Shown: in pieces, positions 17,471 through 25,869 of the stretch
Position numbering within the stretch: position 1 is the stretch's first letter
Layout of the letters: each line of letters begins with the position of its first letter
Notes under the pieces: generated by a model
Databases searched by the model: none
Seen by the model: only the letters and a program-made list of their open reading frames with translations
Told to the model about the DNA's origin: nothing
Assembly: GCA_947457395.1 (NCBI GenBank)
Contig: CANGVA010000011.1
Coordinates: 28,048-92,047 of the forward strand
Source of the DNA: Bacteroidota bacterium
Lineage (GTDB): Bacteria; Bacteroidota; Bacteroidia; UKL13-3
DNA: 64,000 bases
Direction of reading: 5' to 3'
Translations under genes and position numbers: made by a program

Positions 17471-18208
17471 ATGAAAAAACTATTACTGATTGCTACAGCG
17501 CTTGTTTCGTTTTCTGCTTTTGCTCAAAGAAATATTGATTGGGCAACTACTGCTATTATCAAGCCTGACAGTATGCGCACAACATCAACAGGAACTACAA
17601 TTCAATTGTCTTTTGAAATGAAAAATCTCGGGCCTGATACAGTGAAACCTGGTGACACCATTCTATGGCAATTTTCAACCACTAACACCAATCCCCGTAT
17701 CTACTACCCTGGTCAAAATTCATTAAGCATCATCATACCAAGTAGGTCTTATGCACCAATGGATACCATGCTGGTTAATACATCGCTTTCAACAACTGTA
17801 GGTGTTTCTCAATCATTTAATGTAACTATTCAAGTGTTATCACTGGTTTTAAATACAGGTTCCATTACACCTGAGCCAACTGCAAACACCCTTAATAATT
17901 CAAAAACAAAATCAGTAGTATGGTATAATCAACAAGGCTGGAACGTGGGTTTATCTGAAGAAATTAGCAAAGCAATCACTTCTGTTTACCCTAATCCTGT
18001 ATCAGATAAGTTATATTTTGAAACCACTTATGAGAAGGCAAAAAATATTACAGTAGTTGATCTGGCAGGTAAGGTTGTTGCTAATATTAATACCGCTGAA
18101 ATGAATACGGAGCTGGATGTTACCTCGTTTGCAAAAGGGCTTTATTTCTATGAAATAAAAACTGAAGAAGGAGCTACCATTAAATCCGGTAAATTTAATG
18201 TTCAGTAA
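17471..18208 (+). CDS. Small secreted protein with T9SS type A sorting signal
   Basis: The 245-residue protein has a clear signal peptide (MKKLLLIATALVSFSAFAQ), a central domain of about 140 residues of beta type (LSFEMKNLGPDTVKPGDT resembles CARDB or fibronectin-like adhesion modules) and a C-terminal Por sorting domain (VYPNPVSDKLYF, VDLAGKVV, FAKGLYFYEI). It should be exported through T9SS. It has its own promoter and a strong terminator, so it is monocistronic, which suggests an abundant surface or secreted product. No enzymatic motif is visible. Confidence 0.85.
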   Translation: MKKLLLIATALVSFSAFAQRNIDWATTAIIKPDSMRTTSTGTTIQLSFEMKNLGPDTVKPGDTILWQFSTTNTNPRIYYPGQNSLSIIIPSRSYAPMDTMLVNTSLSTTVGVSQSFNVTIQVLSLVLNTGSITPEPTANTLNNSKTKSVVWYNQQGWNVGLSEEISKAITSVYPNPVSDKLYFETTYEKAKNITVVDLAGKVVANINTAEMNTELDVTSFAKGLYFYEIKTEEGATIKSGKFNVQ

Positions 18209-18226
18209 TTCGTTATTGATGTTTAG

Positions 18227-18256
18227 AAAGGCGATTCTACTGGAGTCGCCTTTTTT
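18227..18256 (+). terminator. Terminator after the small T9SS cargo gene
   Basis: The stem AAAGGCGATTC/GAGTCGCCTTT (one G-T pair, 5-nt loop) is followed by TTT. It starts 19 nt after the stop codon. Confidence 0.8.
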
Positions 18257-18327
18257 ATGTTCCAATTTCTATACAATGCAAGGGTTTTCTGTGCATTGCT
18301 TTACGCTGATATCAACTATCATTGCAT

Positions 18328-18654
18328 ATGCTTCAGTTAAAAAAATGGCTGGTAAACAAATATATTCTTGCCATGGCTTTGTTCATTGCCATGCTTTTCT
18401 TTTCTGATAAGAACAGCGTAATGGATCAGGTTAAATTGTACAGCCAATATAATAAGGTGAAGGCTGAACATATATACTATACCTCAGAAATTGATAGGGC
18501 AAAAACTGCCTATAATGAGCTATTTTCAAATGATAAAAACCTTGAAAAGTTTGCGCGTGAAAAATACCTGATGAAACGTGATGATGAAGATGTATACGTA
18601 ATTATTGAAGATAAAAAGCCGATTGCTGACGAACAGCAGCAACCGGCTGAATAA
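18328..18654 (+). CDS. ftsB: Septum formation initiator, FtsB/DivIC family
   Basis: The 108-residue protein has the FtsB/DivIC layout: a short cytoplasmic N-terminus, one membrane span (about residues 12-28), a coiled coil (about 35-70) and the conserved C-terminal motif LEKFAREKYLMKRDDEDVYVI, split here around the invariant A-R-E-K. Members bridge FtsL and FtsQ in the divisome. The ATG at 18328 is preferred to an in-frame TTG two codons upstream. It converges on the condensin-like cluster with a gap of only 12 nt and has no evident terminator. The symbol follows the family; FtsB and DivIC cannot be separated by sequence here. Confidence 0.85.
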   Translation: MLQLKKWLVNKYILAMALFIAMLFFSDKNSVMDQVKLYSQYNKVKAEHIYYTSEIDRAKTAYNELFSNDKNLEKFAREKYLMKRDDEDVYVIIEDKKPIADEQQQPAE

Positions 18655-18666
18655 ACAATAAAGATT

Positions 18667-19206
18667 TTAAGCTTCTTCTTCTATCGAATTCTGCTGCAAT
18701 CTACCTTTGGCAAAGTTTTTAGCAAATTCCATAAACTCACGGTATGCGGGGGTAAAAGTAAATTTCTTATCACTGTTTCGGTCAATAATGTTTCTACGAT
18801 TCAGTGTGCCTAAAAACTGCTTTCTGTTATCACTATTTTTTAGTTGGTTGTTGTTTTGAATTAAGTCTGTATAAGACGAGTTGTCAAACAAATTATCGAT
18901 GATTTCAAGGTCAAATTCGGCATATTGGATTTCGTCAAGGAAGTTTTTCCCTTCTTTATCTAATTCATAGCATAACACACCCAGAAAAATGCAAATATCT
19001 CGGCTGAGTGTTTCCATTGTTTCTTCACTAATAATAAATGCATACTCGGTTTTTATCACCAAGTAGTAATCAAAACTTTCTTTAAAGAATTTGCCATAAA
19101 AATCTGCGTTGTTTTTTAGTTCAACAAATTTGGCATCTGTTGCCAGAACAAATTTGCCATCCAGCAAATCGCTCACAATATCTCGGTGGTATCTAGGATA
19201 GTCCAT
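18667..19206 (-). CDS. MukE/MksE-like condensin subunit
   Basis: The 179-residue protein begins with a short helix and the pattern IVSDLLDGKFVLATD, which matches the L-L-x-G-x-[FY]-[IV] opening of MukE, MksE and JetB. It continues with an F-Y-G-K-F-F block and a final winged-helix-like part (about 110-165). In the family, this subunit binds the kleisin and regulates the SMC ATPase. Its ATG overlaps the end of the kleisin-like gene by 14 nt, which implies translational coupling. It is the last gene of the trio and ends 12 nt from the convergent ftsB. Similarity is at the level of pattern and context, so I rate it as probable rather than certain. Confidence 0.65.
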   Translation of the reverse strand: MDYPRYHRDIVSDLLDGKFVLATDAKFVELKNNADFYGKFFKESFDYYLVIKTEYAFIISEETMETLSRDICIFLGVLCYELDKEGKNFLDEIQYAEFDLEIIDNLFDNSSYTDLIQNNNQLKNSDNRKQFLGTLNRRNIIDRNSDKKFTFTPAYREFMEFAKNFAKGRLQQNSIEEEA

Positions 19207-20389
19207 GTCTTTTTACTTTTATTTTAGGTACTCTTAAATTCATTTCTGTGGTTCTTATTACCTGCCTGTCAGTCTTTGTATCGAACTCCAGCTCGATATC
19301 ATCTTCAAATAGCAGGGTAGTTAAAGAGAAAAACTTTTCAGTTTCTACGGATTTGTACTCAGTGCGCAAGGTTTTTCCTGCCCATTCAAAGAAGTTAGGC
19401 TCAGGCAAGTCTTTCTTTAATTTATCTAAATAGAAATCTTTATTGAAAATCCATTTTTCACTCATGGCATCTTCACTCTCATTTAGATAAACCTCATTGC
19501 TCTGCAGGAACTGCTCCACATACTCCAGCGCATTATGATAAGGGTTATTGCTTTGCGGTGATTTACGGTACGTTTTGGTAATAAACGGTAATTCAGATTT
19601 ATCAGGATTTTTCAGAAACTCTATCCAGCCCGTTAAAATGAGTGATTCGCTGCGAATGCGCTCAATTAGCGGAAGCAATTCATTGGTCAGAATTTTTGAT
19701 TGCCTTAGCAGATCATCATTGGTTTGAACAAGGAACGTATACAGCTTTTCAAACTGTTGACGTGCCATTTCATCATCAAAGTTTAATCGCCTAATATTGA
19801 TGTATTGTGAAATATCCAGTAATCGGTTAGTTATCGATTGAGAATGGCTAACATCCAGAATGGTGTTCAATGGTTTGATATAGTAATCAATCCAAAAACT
19901 TGCTTTACGCACCTTCTCGCGATAGTCAATCTTGTCAACGTTGGATTTAAGTTCCTTTGTTTCACTAATAAGCCTAATGGTGTTTTTCTCAACGGCATCC
20001 GTAAAATCGCGTACCTCATTGTTTAAATCAGTGATGCGCTGCAACAATATATTGCGATCTTTGCTAATACCTTCTTTTATCTTCTTAAACAGCGCGGTTA
20101 TTGAGTGCTCATACTTCTCAATGGTTTCGGGTAATAGTGGCTTAAATTCACTAAGTATAAATTCTAGGAACTTAAAATACACCGGACGAATTTCATAATC
20201 ATCCGAAATCTTTTTTAGGAATTTGTATTCAATTAATTTATTTTCAATATCACTCTCATAGTGGGTCAGAATTTGTTTGAGCTCCTCTGTTTTAATAAGC
20301 CCATCCTTCATCTGTATATCAAATAAATCTTTAACTACATCAAAGTAGTTCGACAGGAAGTTTATTATGGTTCTTGGTTCCGTTCTCAT
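19193..20389 (-). CDS. MukF/MksF-like kleisin subunit
   Basis: The 398-residue product is almost entirely helical. Residues 1-85 look like a winged helix (TIINFLSNYFDVVKDLFD, then FLKKISDDYEIRP), about 85-170 is a coiled-coil stretch, about 170-270 a helical middle region, and the last 60 residues return to beta and basic segments ending VPKIKVKRHG. This is the domain order of MukF-type kleisins: N-terminal winged helix, helical middle, C-terminal winged helix. The length is near that of MukF (about 440). Alone it would be a hypothetical protein; the call rests on its place between an SMC-like ATPase (22 nt upstream) and a MukE-like gene (14-nt overlap). Confidence 0.6.
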   Translation of the reverse strand: MRTEPRTIINFLSNYFDVVKDLFDIQMKDGLIKTEELKQILTHYESDIENKLIEYKFLKKISDDYEIRPVYFKFLEFILSEFKPLLPETIEKYEHSITALFKKIKEGISKDRNILLQRITDLNNEVRDFTDAVEKNTIRLISETKELKSNVDKIDYREKVRKASFWIDYYIKPLNTILDVSHSQSITNRLLDISQYINIRRLNFDDEMARQQFEKLYTFLVQTNDDLLRQSKILTNELLPLIERIRSESLILTGWIEFLKNPDKSELPFITKTYRKSPQSNNPYHNALEYVEQFLQSNEVYLNESEDAMSEKWIFNKDFYLDKLKKDLPEPNFFEWAGKTLRTEYKSVETEKFFSLTTLLFEDDIELEFDTKTDRQVIRTTEMNLRVPKIKVKRHGLS

Positions 20390-20411
20390 ATTTTATTCTG
20401 CTTAAGGATGT

Positions 20412-23072
20412 TTAAACTTCTAGCTTTAAATTTTTATCAAGAACTTCCCCATAGGCTGCATTTGTTTTCTCATTGATATTAATTTTTCCTGAACTGCGGA
20501 AGATGAAGTAGTACTTGCCAAAGCCCGGTACTGCATCCGGTGCAGCAAAAATCGGAATAAAGAAGTGGTCTTTACAGAAACGCACCAGTTCAGGTCTGTT
20601 TTGCTTATCAATGGTTGCCACCTCATCAATAAATAATGCTATCCTGTTTTCATGATCAGCCAGTGCCAGCCTGTTAATGATGTTCATTACAATCACCAAA
20701 CGAATCATCTTATCGGTTCCGTCACTTTCAATCTGCTGGCTCAAATCAACCTGCTTAGTACTTCCTTTACGCGATAAATGCAGTGTGATGTCAAATAAAT
20801 CATCAAATTCTATTTGTGTTCCACTTTCAAGGTAGTGATCAAGTACCTTCAAGCTATCACTGTTATCAAATTCAAACATGAGTTGCCCTGTTACCTGCTG
20901 TATCTGGCTTATTTTCTTTACTTCATCAACCAGTCGCTTATTGTCTATCAATTCTATGGTAAGGGCCTCTATATCCGAAATTCTGGTTTGGGTTAGTTTG
21001 CTGTTAAATTTATTATAAATAAATTCTTTAAACTCCTCATAACGCTTCAGTAATGTATAAGCAGGATTAGCGAATTGAGTAGAGATACTTTCAAGTAACG
21101 ACTGGATACTTCTTTCTTTATCTTCAATCAGCGCTACTTCTTCTTCTACATACTTAATAAAATCATTCTCATCTGCAAAGGTGCTTTGTAGTTTATCGCG
21201 CAGTTTTTCAAATAAGTGATCCTTGTTAGATTTTAAAGTAATGCGGTCCTGCCAGTTTAGCTTTACTTTATTATATAATTGATCCAGGCTTTCGTTGGTT
21301 TCAAATTCTTCGCCTGCCAGCCCCAGTTCATCAATTTCATGCTTCATCTCAATAAGCCTATTGATGCGTTCCTGACGTTTTTGTTTTTCATCCAAAAAAT
21401 CGCGTAGCTCATTGCTTTTGCGCGCAATGGTTTTAGCAATTTGTTTCTGTTCGGCTTCAAATTTCTCTTTATCGGCCATCAGTTCATTAATCTCAGCTTT
21501 ATGCTTTTCCAGCGATTTAACAAGCGTAGGTTTAAGTTTTATGCGGGCCAGTTTGTGTTTAATTACTTCAATTTGTTCCTCTATCTTGCCTAATTGCTCT
21601 TGCGAGGCCTCCAGATCTTTCACCACTTTTAGCAATGCTTCCTGCTGCACCTTTTCTTCCTTCAGGGCCGCTAGTTCCTCTTTCAGCTGATCAACATTTT
21701 TAAAATCTTTTATTTCAATATTTTTTGAAATATCTATCTGACCATCAAAAATGTTTAGTGTCTGACTTATTTTATGTATTTGTTTTAATACCTGATCTCC
21801 CGGAAGGCTGCTTACCTGATCGCTGAGTATGGAATTAAGTAGTTTGCGGTTCTCAACTGATCCTGAAATTTTATTGATGAGCAGGTTGCTGTAATTTTTT
21901 ACCTGCATGTTCACGCGTGTCATCTGTTCATCAATACGCACAATCTTATTTTCAATTTGCTGGCTATTTAGCTTTTGCATTTCGGCAATGGTAATGCGGC
22001 TTTCAATAGTTTTGCGCTCTTTATCAAGATTGGCTAATTGCTCATTCAGTATTTTAACCGGTTCATAGGCATCAATAATTTTAATCTCATTTTCTTTTTC
22101 ATGAAGCAGCTGCGTGCGTGCGTTGATCTCGGCCTCCTTACCACCAATTTTTCTGTCTAAATCTGCTTTTTGCGGAATCAGCTCTTCATTCATTTCTGTA
22201 TTCAGGCGCCCAATGGCTTTGTCTTTTTCATGAAGCTGTACCTGCAGCTCAGGCATGGTGTGTGCGTAATTTTTATTAAAGCCAAAATACAGCTCACTTA
22301 AGATGTGAGATTTGGCATTGTATTGACTAACCAGCTCCCTGAATTCATCAAACTCATTCTTAACGGATTTGAGGTTTCTAATTTCGTTATTAATGCGCTT
22401 CAGGTCATTGATATCTTTCTTGTTTTTCTGCGAAAAGTTTAAGGTTTCATTTTCTCTGTTATCTGCTACAATCAGCGCTTCTTTCAGGTTTTTATTGGTG
22501 ATAAGTTTGGTGTTGATGAGGTAGCGATAAATACGTGAGAAATTGTTGCTGATGCCTTCGCTGCGAACACTGTCATCCAACCAAACCACCGCATTGTTGC
22601 GTTTGCCACGTTGATATACAAATTGAAATACATCACGCTTGTCTTTAAACTGCTCAAGCTTAAGATCTGCTGCGGCCAAACGCTCTTTTACTTCCTCAAA
22701 CTTAAGCAGGCGCTTGTCCTCATCAACAAAGTAATCTTCTTTATACTCACTATCAAATTTGTAGTATTCCAGGTTGCTCTCACTATCACGCTTAACAATA
22801 ATGGAGTAATAAGATTTTTTAAATACTTCAAATACAATAAAACTTTGGTTGTGATTGGGGAAGTAGTGGTGAATGGTTTCTTTATCGCCTTTGCGGTTAC
22901 CGCTAAAGCTCATTTTCTGACCATCAATAATGAATAAAAAGTTTAGTGCATAAATAAGGGTACTTTTTCCAATATTGTTAGGCCCAACCAGTTGTAAACT
23001 GTCACAATCATCTAATCTGATTTCAGCTTTTCCATACACTTTGGAATTCAGTACAATAACGCGTGTTAACAT
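20412..23072 (-). CDS. MukB/MksB-like SMC-family ATPase
   Basis: The 886-residue protein has an N-terminal ATPase half with Walker A GPNNIGKST at residues 30-38, then long coiled coils (about 225-420 and 470-640, very rich in Glu, Lys, Leu and Ile). The C-terminal half carries a divergent signature ESDGTDKM near 783 and Walker B RIALFIDEVATID at about 810-822. The following FFIPIFAAPDAVPGFGKYY resembles the I-I-A-A-P block after Walker B in MukB. MukB has about 1,490 residues and MksB about 900-1,000, so size points to MksB. SMC ATPases of this kind load on DNA with a kleisin and a MukE subunit, which follow it here. RecN- or RecF-like ATPases are the alternative but lack such partners. Confidence 0.75.
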   Translation of the reverse strand: MLTRVIVLNSKVYGKAEIRLDDCDSLQLVGPNNIGKSTLIYALNFLFIIDGQKMSFSGNRKGDKETIHHYFPNHNQSFIVFEVFKKSYYSIIVKRDSESNLEYYKFDSEYKEDYFVDEDKRLLKFEEVKERLAAADLKLEQFKDKRDVFQFVYQRGKRNNAVVWLDDSVRSEGISNNFSRIYRYLINTKLITNKNLKEALIVADNRENETLNFSQKNKKDINDLKRINNEIRNLKSVKNEFDEFRELVSQYNAKSHILSELYFGFNKNYAHTMPELQVQLHEKDKAIGRLNTEMNEELIPQKADLDRKIGGKEAEINARTQLLHEKENEIKIIDAYEPVKILNEQLANLDKERKTIESRITIAEMQKLNSQQIENKIVRIDEQMTRVNMQVKNYSNLLINKISGSVENRKLLNSILSDQVSSLPGDQVLKQIHKISQTLNIFDGQIDISKNIEIKDFKNVDQLKEELAALKEEKVQQEALLKVVKDLEASQEQLGKIEEQIEVIKHKLARIKLKPTLVKSLEKHKAEINELMADKEKFEAEQKQIAKTIARKSNELRDFLDEKQKRQERINRLIEMKHEIDELGLAGEEFETNESLDQLYNKVKLNWQDRITLKSNKDHLFEKLRDKLQSTFADENDFIKYVEEEVALIEDKERSIQSLLESISTQFANPAYTLLKRYEEFKEFIYNKFNSKLTQTRISDIEALTIELIDNKRLVDEVKKISQIQQVTGQLMFEFDNSDSLKVLDHYLESGTQIEFDDLFDITLHLSRKGSTKQVDLSQQIESDGTDKMIRLVIVMNIINRLALADHENRIALFIDEVATIDKQNRPELVRFCKDHFFIPIFAAPDAVPGFGKYYFIFRSSGKININEKTNAAYGEVLDKNLKLEV

Positions 23073-23112
23073 AAAGTTTTTTCAAATTTCTTGGAGCAAT
23101 TTAGGTGAAGCC

Positions 23113-23218
23113 TTTTAGCAGTTATGCTCACTTTATGCACAACGGATAGCCTTATTTTACAGCTGTTTCAGCTAACTTAGCTGATAATTGCTAAAATCGG
23201 GCTTTGTTAATTTTAGCA
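23113..23218. promoter_or_regulatory. Cluster of dyads upstream of the condensin-like operon
   Basis: This gap contains a near-perfect palindrome, TCAGCTAA-C-TTAGCTGA (23168-23184), and an inverted pair TGCTAAAA (23189-23196) and TTTTAGCA (23211-23218). A further TTTTAGCA lies at 23113-23120. All share a TAGC core. They lie 40-145 nt upstream of the ATPase start and could be operator sites or alternative hairpins. Function is inferred from position only. Confidence 0.4.
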
Positions 23219-23251
23219 GGTAAAGGTTTGTTTGGTTAGCCTGAAAATGAA

Positions 23252-23274
23252 AAAAGCCACACAAGGTGGCTTTT
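23252..23274 (-). terminator. Terminator of the ferredoxin gene
   Basis: The stem AAAAGCCAC/GTGGCTTTT with a 5-nt loop is followed on the minus strand by a T-run. It lies 20 nt after the ferredoxin stop codon. Confidence 0.75.
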
Positions 23275-23293
23275 CTTTATTTGAATAACTATT

Positions 23294-23638
23294 TTAAATA
23301 TGCATTCTGGTTTTTTTGGCAAGCAGCACATCCTGGCTCTCAACATTCTCAGGGTCAGGTACGCAGCAGTCTACAGGGCATACAGCAGCACATTGCGGCT
23401 CTTCATGGAAACCAACACACTCCGTACATTTCCCGGTAACAATATAATACGTATCGTCTGATTTCGGTGCAAAACGCTTGCTTACGTCAATTTGCTCTCC
23501 ATTTATTTCAATGGTACCACTCAGGGTATTCCCGTCTGACCATGCCCATTCGGCACCGGCTTCATAAATTGCGTTATTCGGACATTCAGGTTCGCATGCA
23601 CCGCAGTTGATGCATTCGTCAGTAATCATTATTGCCAT
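23294..23638 (-). CDS. 2[4Fe-4S] ferredoxin, Alvin-like
   Basis: The 114-residue protein carries two iron-sulfur motifs. The first is C9-x2-C12-x2-C15-x3-C19-P. The second is C71-x2-C74-x8-C83-x3-C87-P, where the 8-residue insertion marks the Allochromatium-type (Alvin/YfhL) ferredoxins with low-potential clusters. A 50-residue insert with acidic strands separates the two motifs and is longer than in the classical form. C91 and C92 are extra cysteines. It is divergent from the acyl-CoA reductase gene with an 88-nt shared region, a pair often seen together in Bacteroidota. The electron-transfer partner is not shown by the sequence. Confidence 0.92.
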   Translation of the reverse strand: MAIMITDECINCGACEPECPNNAIYEAGAEWAWSDGNTLSGTIEINGEQIDVSKRFAPKSDDTYYIVTGKCTECVGFHEEPQCAAVCPVDCCVPDPENVESQDVLLAKKTRMHI

Positions 23639-23726
23639 ATCTAAAGAATTATTGTTTTAATGTTTAACAGATGCAAAATAAGTTTTGTTGATTTGCATCT
23701 CAAAATTTAATGATTCTAAATAGAAG

Positions 23727-24728
23727 ATGAATTTTCAACAACGTGTGGACGCATTGGTGCATTTTGCGCCTAAACTAGGCGAATTGGCAGACAAAGAAGC
23801 TATTTTGATGCAAGCCTCAAGCCAAAACGCTTGGTTTACAAAAGAGGAGGTTAAACGCTCACTAAACGCTTGGAAGGGCCAATTAACAAGAGAAAACATA
23901 CTTCAGTGGCTTACGCCTTATGCTATACCGGATAAACAAATGGATAGCCGAACAGCTATTATCATGGCTGGTAATATACCGCTGGTGGGCTTGCATGATT
24001 TGCTGTGTGTGCTGGTTTGTGGCGGGCATGCACTGGTTAAATTATCATCTGAAGATGCGGTATTGATGAAAAAAGCCATTGAACTGCTTATTGATTCAGG
24101 TTTTATGGGGCAAATAAGTATTAGTGAGGAGCGTATGCCAAAGGATTTTACCAAAGTAATTGCTACAGGCAGCAATAATACCAACAGGTATTTTGAATAT
24201 TATTTCAAAGACAAACCTTCCTTATTGCGCAGAAACCGGAACAGTGTGGCTGTATTATCCGGTAAGGAAAGTCCTGAAGATTACTTGCTTCTGGGTTCAG
24301 AAATTTTCGCTTATTTCGGATTGGGATGCCGAAGTGTATCTAAATTATATGTGCCGGAAGGCTTTGATTTTGTGCCATTTTTTGAAGGAATTGAGGCTTA
24401 TAATCCTATTTTTCATCATCATAAATATGCCAATAACTACACCTATCACAAGGCAATTTTTTTGTTGAATCTTACAAAGCACTATGATAATGGATTTTTG
24501 CTGGTAAAGCAGGATGAGCGCATGGCTTCTCCTCTGGGATGTCTTTTCTATCAGCACTATGAGAATATTAACGGGGTTGAAATTGATTTAAAAAACAGGG
24601 CAGAGGAGGTGCAATGTGTGGTGAGCAGCATACAAAAAGAGGGTTGGCTGCCTTTGGGTGCAGCTCAGCAGCCGGAACTGTGGGATTATGCCGATGGGGT
24701 GGATACCCTTACGTTTTTACTAAGTTAA
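23727..24728 (+). CDS. LuxC-like acyl-CoA reductase
   Basis: The 333-residue protein belongs to the LuxC/acyl-CoA reductase branch of the aldehyde dehydrogenase superfamily, which reduces fatty acyl-CoA to aldehyde. Visible features are IIMAGNIPLVGLHDLLCVL near residue 78, GHALVKLSSED, the LRRNRNSVAVL segment and FAYFGLGCRSVSKLYVP, where C201 is the likely acylation Cys. It is shorter than LuxC (about 480), lacking the N-terminal extension, as usual for the Bacteroidota version. There is no luxD or luxE nearby, so a role in bioluminescence is not implied. The stop codon overlaps the convergent arginase gene by 4 nt. Confidence 0.85.
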   Translation: MNFQQRVDALVHFAPKLGELADKEAILMQASSQNAWFTKEEVKRSLNAWKGQLTRENILQWLTPYAIPDKQMDSRTAIIMAGNIPLVGLHDLLCVLVCGGHALVKLSSEDAVLMKKAIELLIDSGFMGQISISEERMPKDFTKVIATGSNNTNRYFEYYFKDKPSLLRRNRNSVAVLSGKESPEDYLLLGSEIFAYFGLGCRSVSKLYVPEGFDFVPFFEGIEAYNPIFHHHKYANNYTYHKAIFLLNLTKHYDNGFLLVKQDERMASPLGCLFYQHYENINGVEIDLKNRAEEVQCVVSSIQKEGWLPLGAAQQPELWDYADGVDTLTFLLS

Positions 24729-25663
24729 CCAAAAACCTTTCCGAGTAATGCGGATATGACCTCGTGCATGGGTTTGGTTTCATCTAATATGGGGTTTATT
24801 TCGGTTATCTCCATACCCAGTAATCGCTCTTCCGAACCAAACGTGCGTAGCAGATAAGCGGCCTGCTCTAAATTAAGCCCATTTGGTTCTGGTGTTCCGG
24901 TGCCTTCAGATATGGCTGAGTCAAGGCTATCAACATCAAACGATACATAAATGCAATCGCAATTGCGCAAATGATGCAACGTTTGCTGTGCTACCTGCTC
25001 AATGCCAAGGCTAACAATATCCTGAGGTCTGAAGGTTTTAATTTCTTCCTTTGTGATGATGCGCTCCTCTTCTGTTTCAGTGCTTCGCAGTGCAATAAAT
25101 ACAATGTCTCTGCCCTGAATTTTTGGAGAGATGCGTCTTCTACCTAGTTTTTTAAGTACCTCCCACAATTGCTTGGTAATTTCCTTTGGTTCATTTTTAC
25201 CCATTTCTTTGTGGTCCTGCCCCATCAAAGCAGCAATTGGCATGCCGTGTACATTGCCCGAAGGAGTAGTGAAGGGACTGTGTAAATCGGCATGGGCATC
25301 AATCCATATTACTCCTACGCGGCTATTGGCATGGTAATCTTTAATGCCGGATATCAGTGCATTGGCACTGCTGTGATCACCTGAAATGATAAAAGGGACC
25401 TTTTCTAATTTAAGGATATCTTGTATGTGAAGTACAATCTTCTCCTGGAAATTTTTGATGTTTTCTATATTCTTTCCAAAAGGTGTATCGGTGGTTGCAG
25501 TTAATTCTTGAGGCACCAACCGGATATAGTTGAATACATCAAAAGCCCTGAACCCTGATTTTTGCAGACTGCTTAAGAGTGCCTGCGGCCCTAAAGCTGC
25601 ACCTTTTTTACCTGCGCCAAAATCACTTTCAACTGTTATTACTTTAAATCGCTCACCGCGCAT
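24725..25663 (-). CDS. rocF: Arginase / ureohydrolase family enzyme
   Basis: The 312-residue protein contains the binuclear manganese motifs of ureohydrolases: ISGDHSSANAL, VIWIDAHADLHSP and SFDVDSLDSA, followed by GLNLEQA and MEITEINPILDE. The pattern SGNVHGMPIAALMG after the second motif is that of arginases rather than agmatinases. The expected reaction is arginine to ornithine plus urea in the cytoplasm. CtlX and arginine decarboxylase lie within 4 kb, which supports arginine metabolism, although formimidoylglutamase has a similar fold. A -7 element reading TAGATTTG (25686-25693) is 22 nt upstream. Confidence 0.88.
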   Translation of the reverse strand: MRGERFKVITVESDFGAGKKGAALGPQALLSSLQKSGFRAFDVFNYIRLVPQELTATTDTPFGKNIENIKNFQEKIVLHIQDILKLEKVPFIISGDHSSANALISGIKDYHANSRVGVIWIDAHADLHSPFTTPSGNVHGMPIAALMGQDHKEMGKNEPKEITKQLWEVLKKLGRRRISPKIQGRDIVFIALRSTETEEERIITKEEIKTFRPQDIVSLGIEQVAQQTLHHLRNCDCIYVSFDVDSLDSAISEGTGTPEPNGLNLEQAAYLLRTFGSEERLLGMEITEINPILDETKPMHEVISALLGKVFG

Positions 25664-25685
25664 AAAATCATGAATGGTTCAGGTG

Positions 25686-25693
25686 CAAATCTA
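25686..25693 (-). promoter_or_regulatory. -7 element before the arginase gene
   Basis: On the minus strand the sequence is TAGATTTG, an exact match to TAnnTTTG, 22 nt upstream of the ATG. No TTG at the normal -33 distance was found. Confidence 0.4.
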
Positions 25694-25869
25694 ATCAAAA
25701 GCGGCAAATAGACCTTTTTTAGGTTATTGAGTTGTACGGATGTCTGATGACAAATTGGCTAATACTTTATAAATCATAAATTTTATATTTGAATGTTATC
25801 CTAATATGGAATAAAATATCAACATGCTGAAGTTATCACAGCTACGTAGTTTAGTCTATTTTTTAAAAA

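Noticed and set aside
18667..23072. Wadjet (JetABCD) plasmid-defence system
   Set aside because: No JetD-like nuclease gene lies near the trio and the gene order differs, so only a condensin-like assignment is made.
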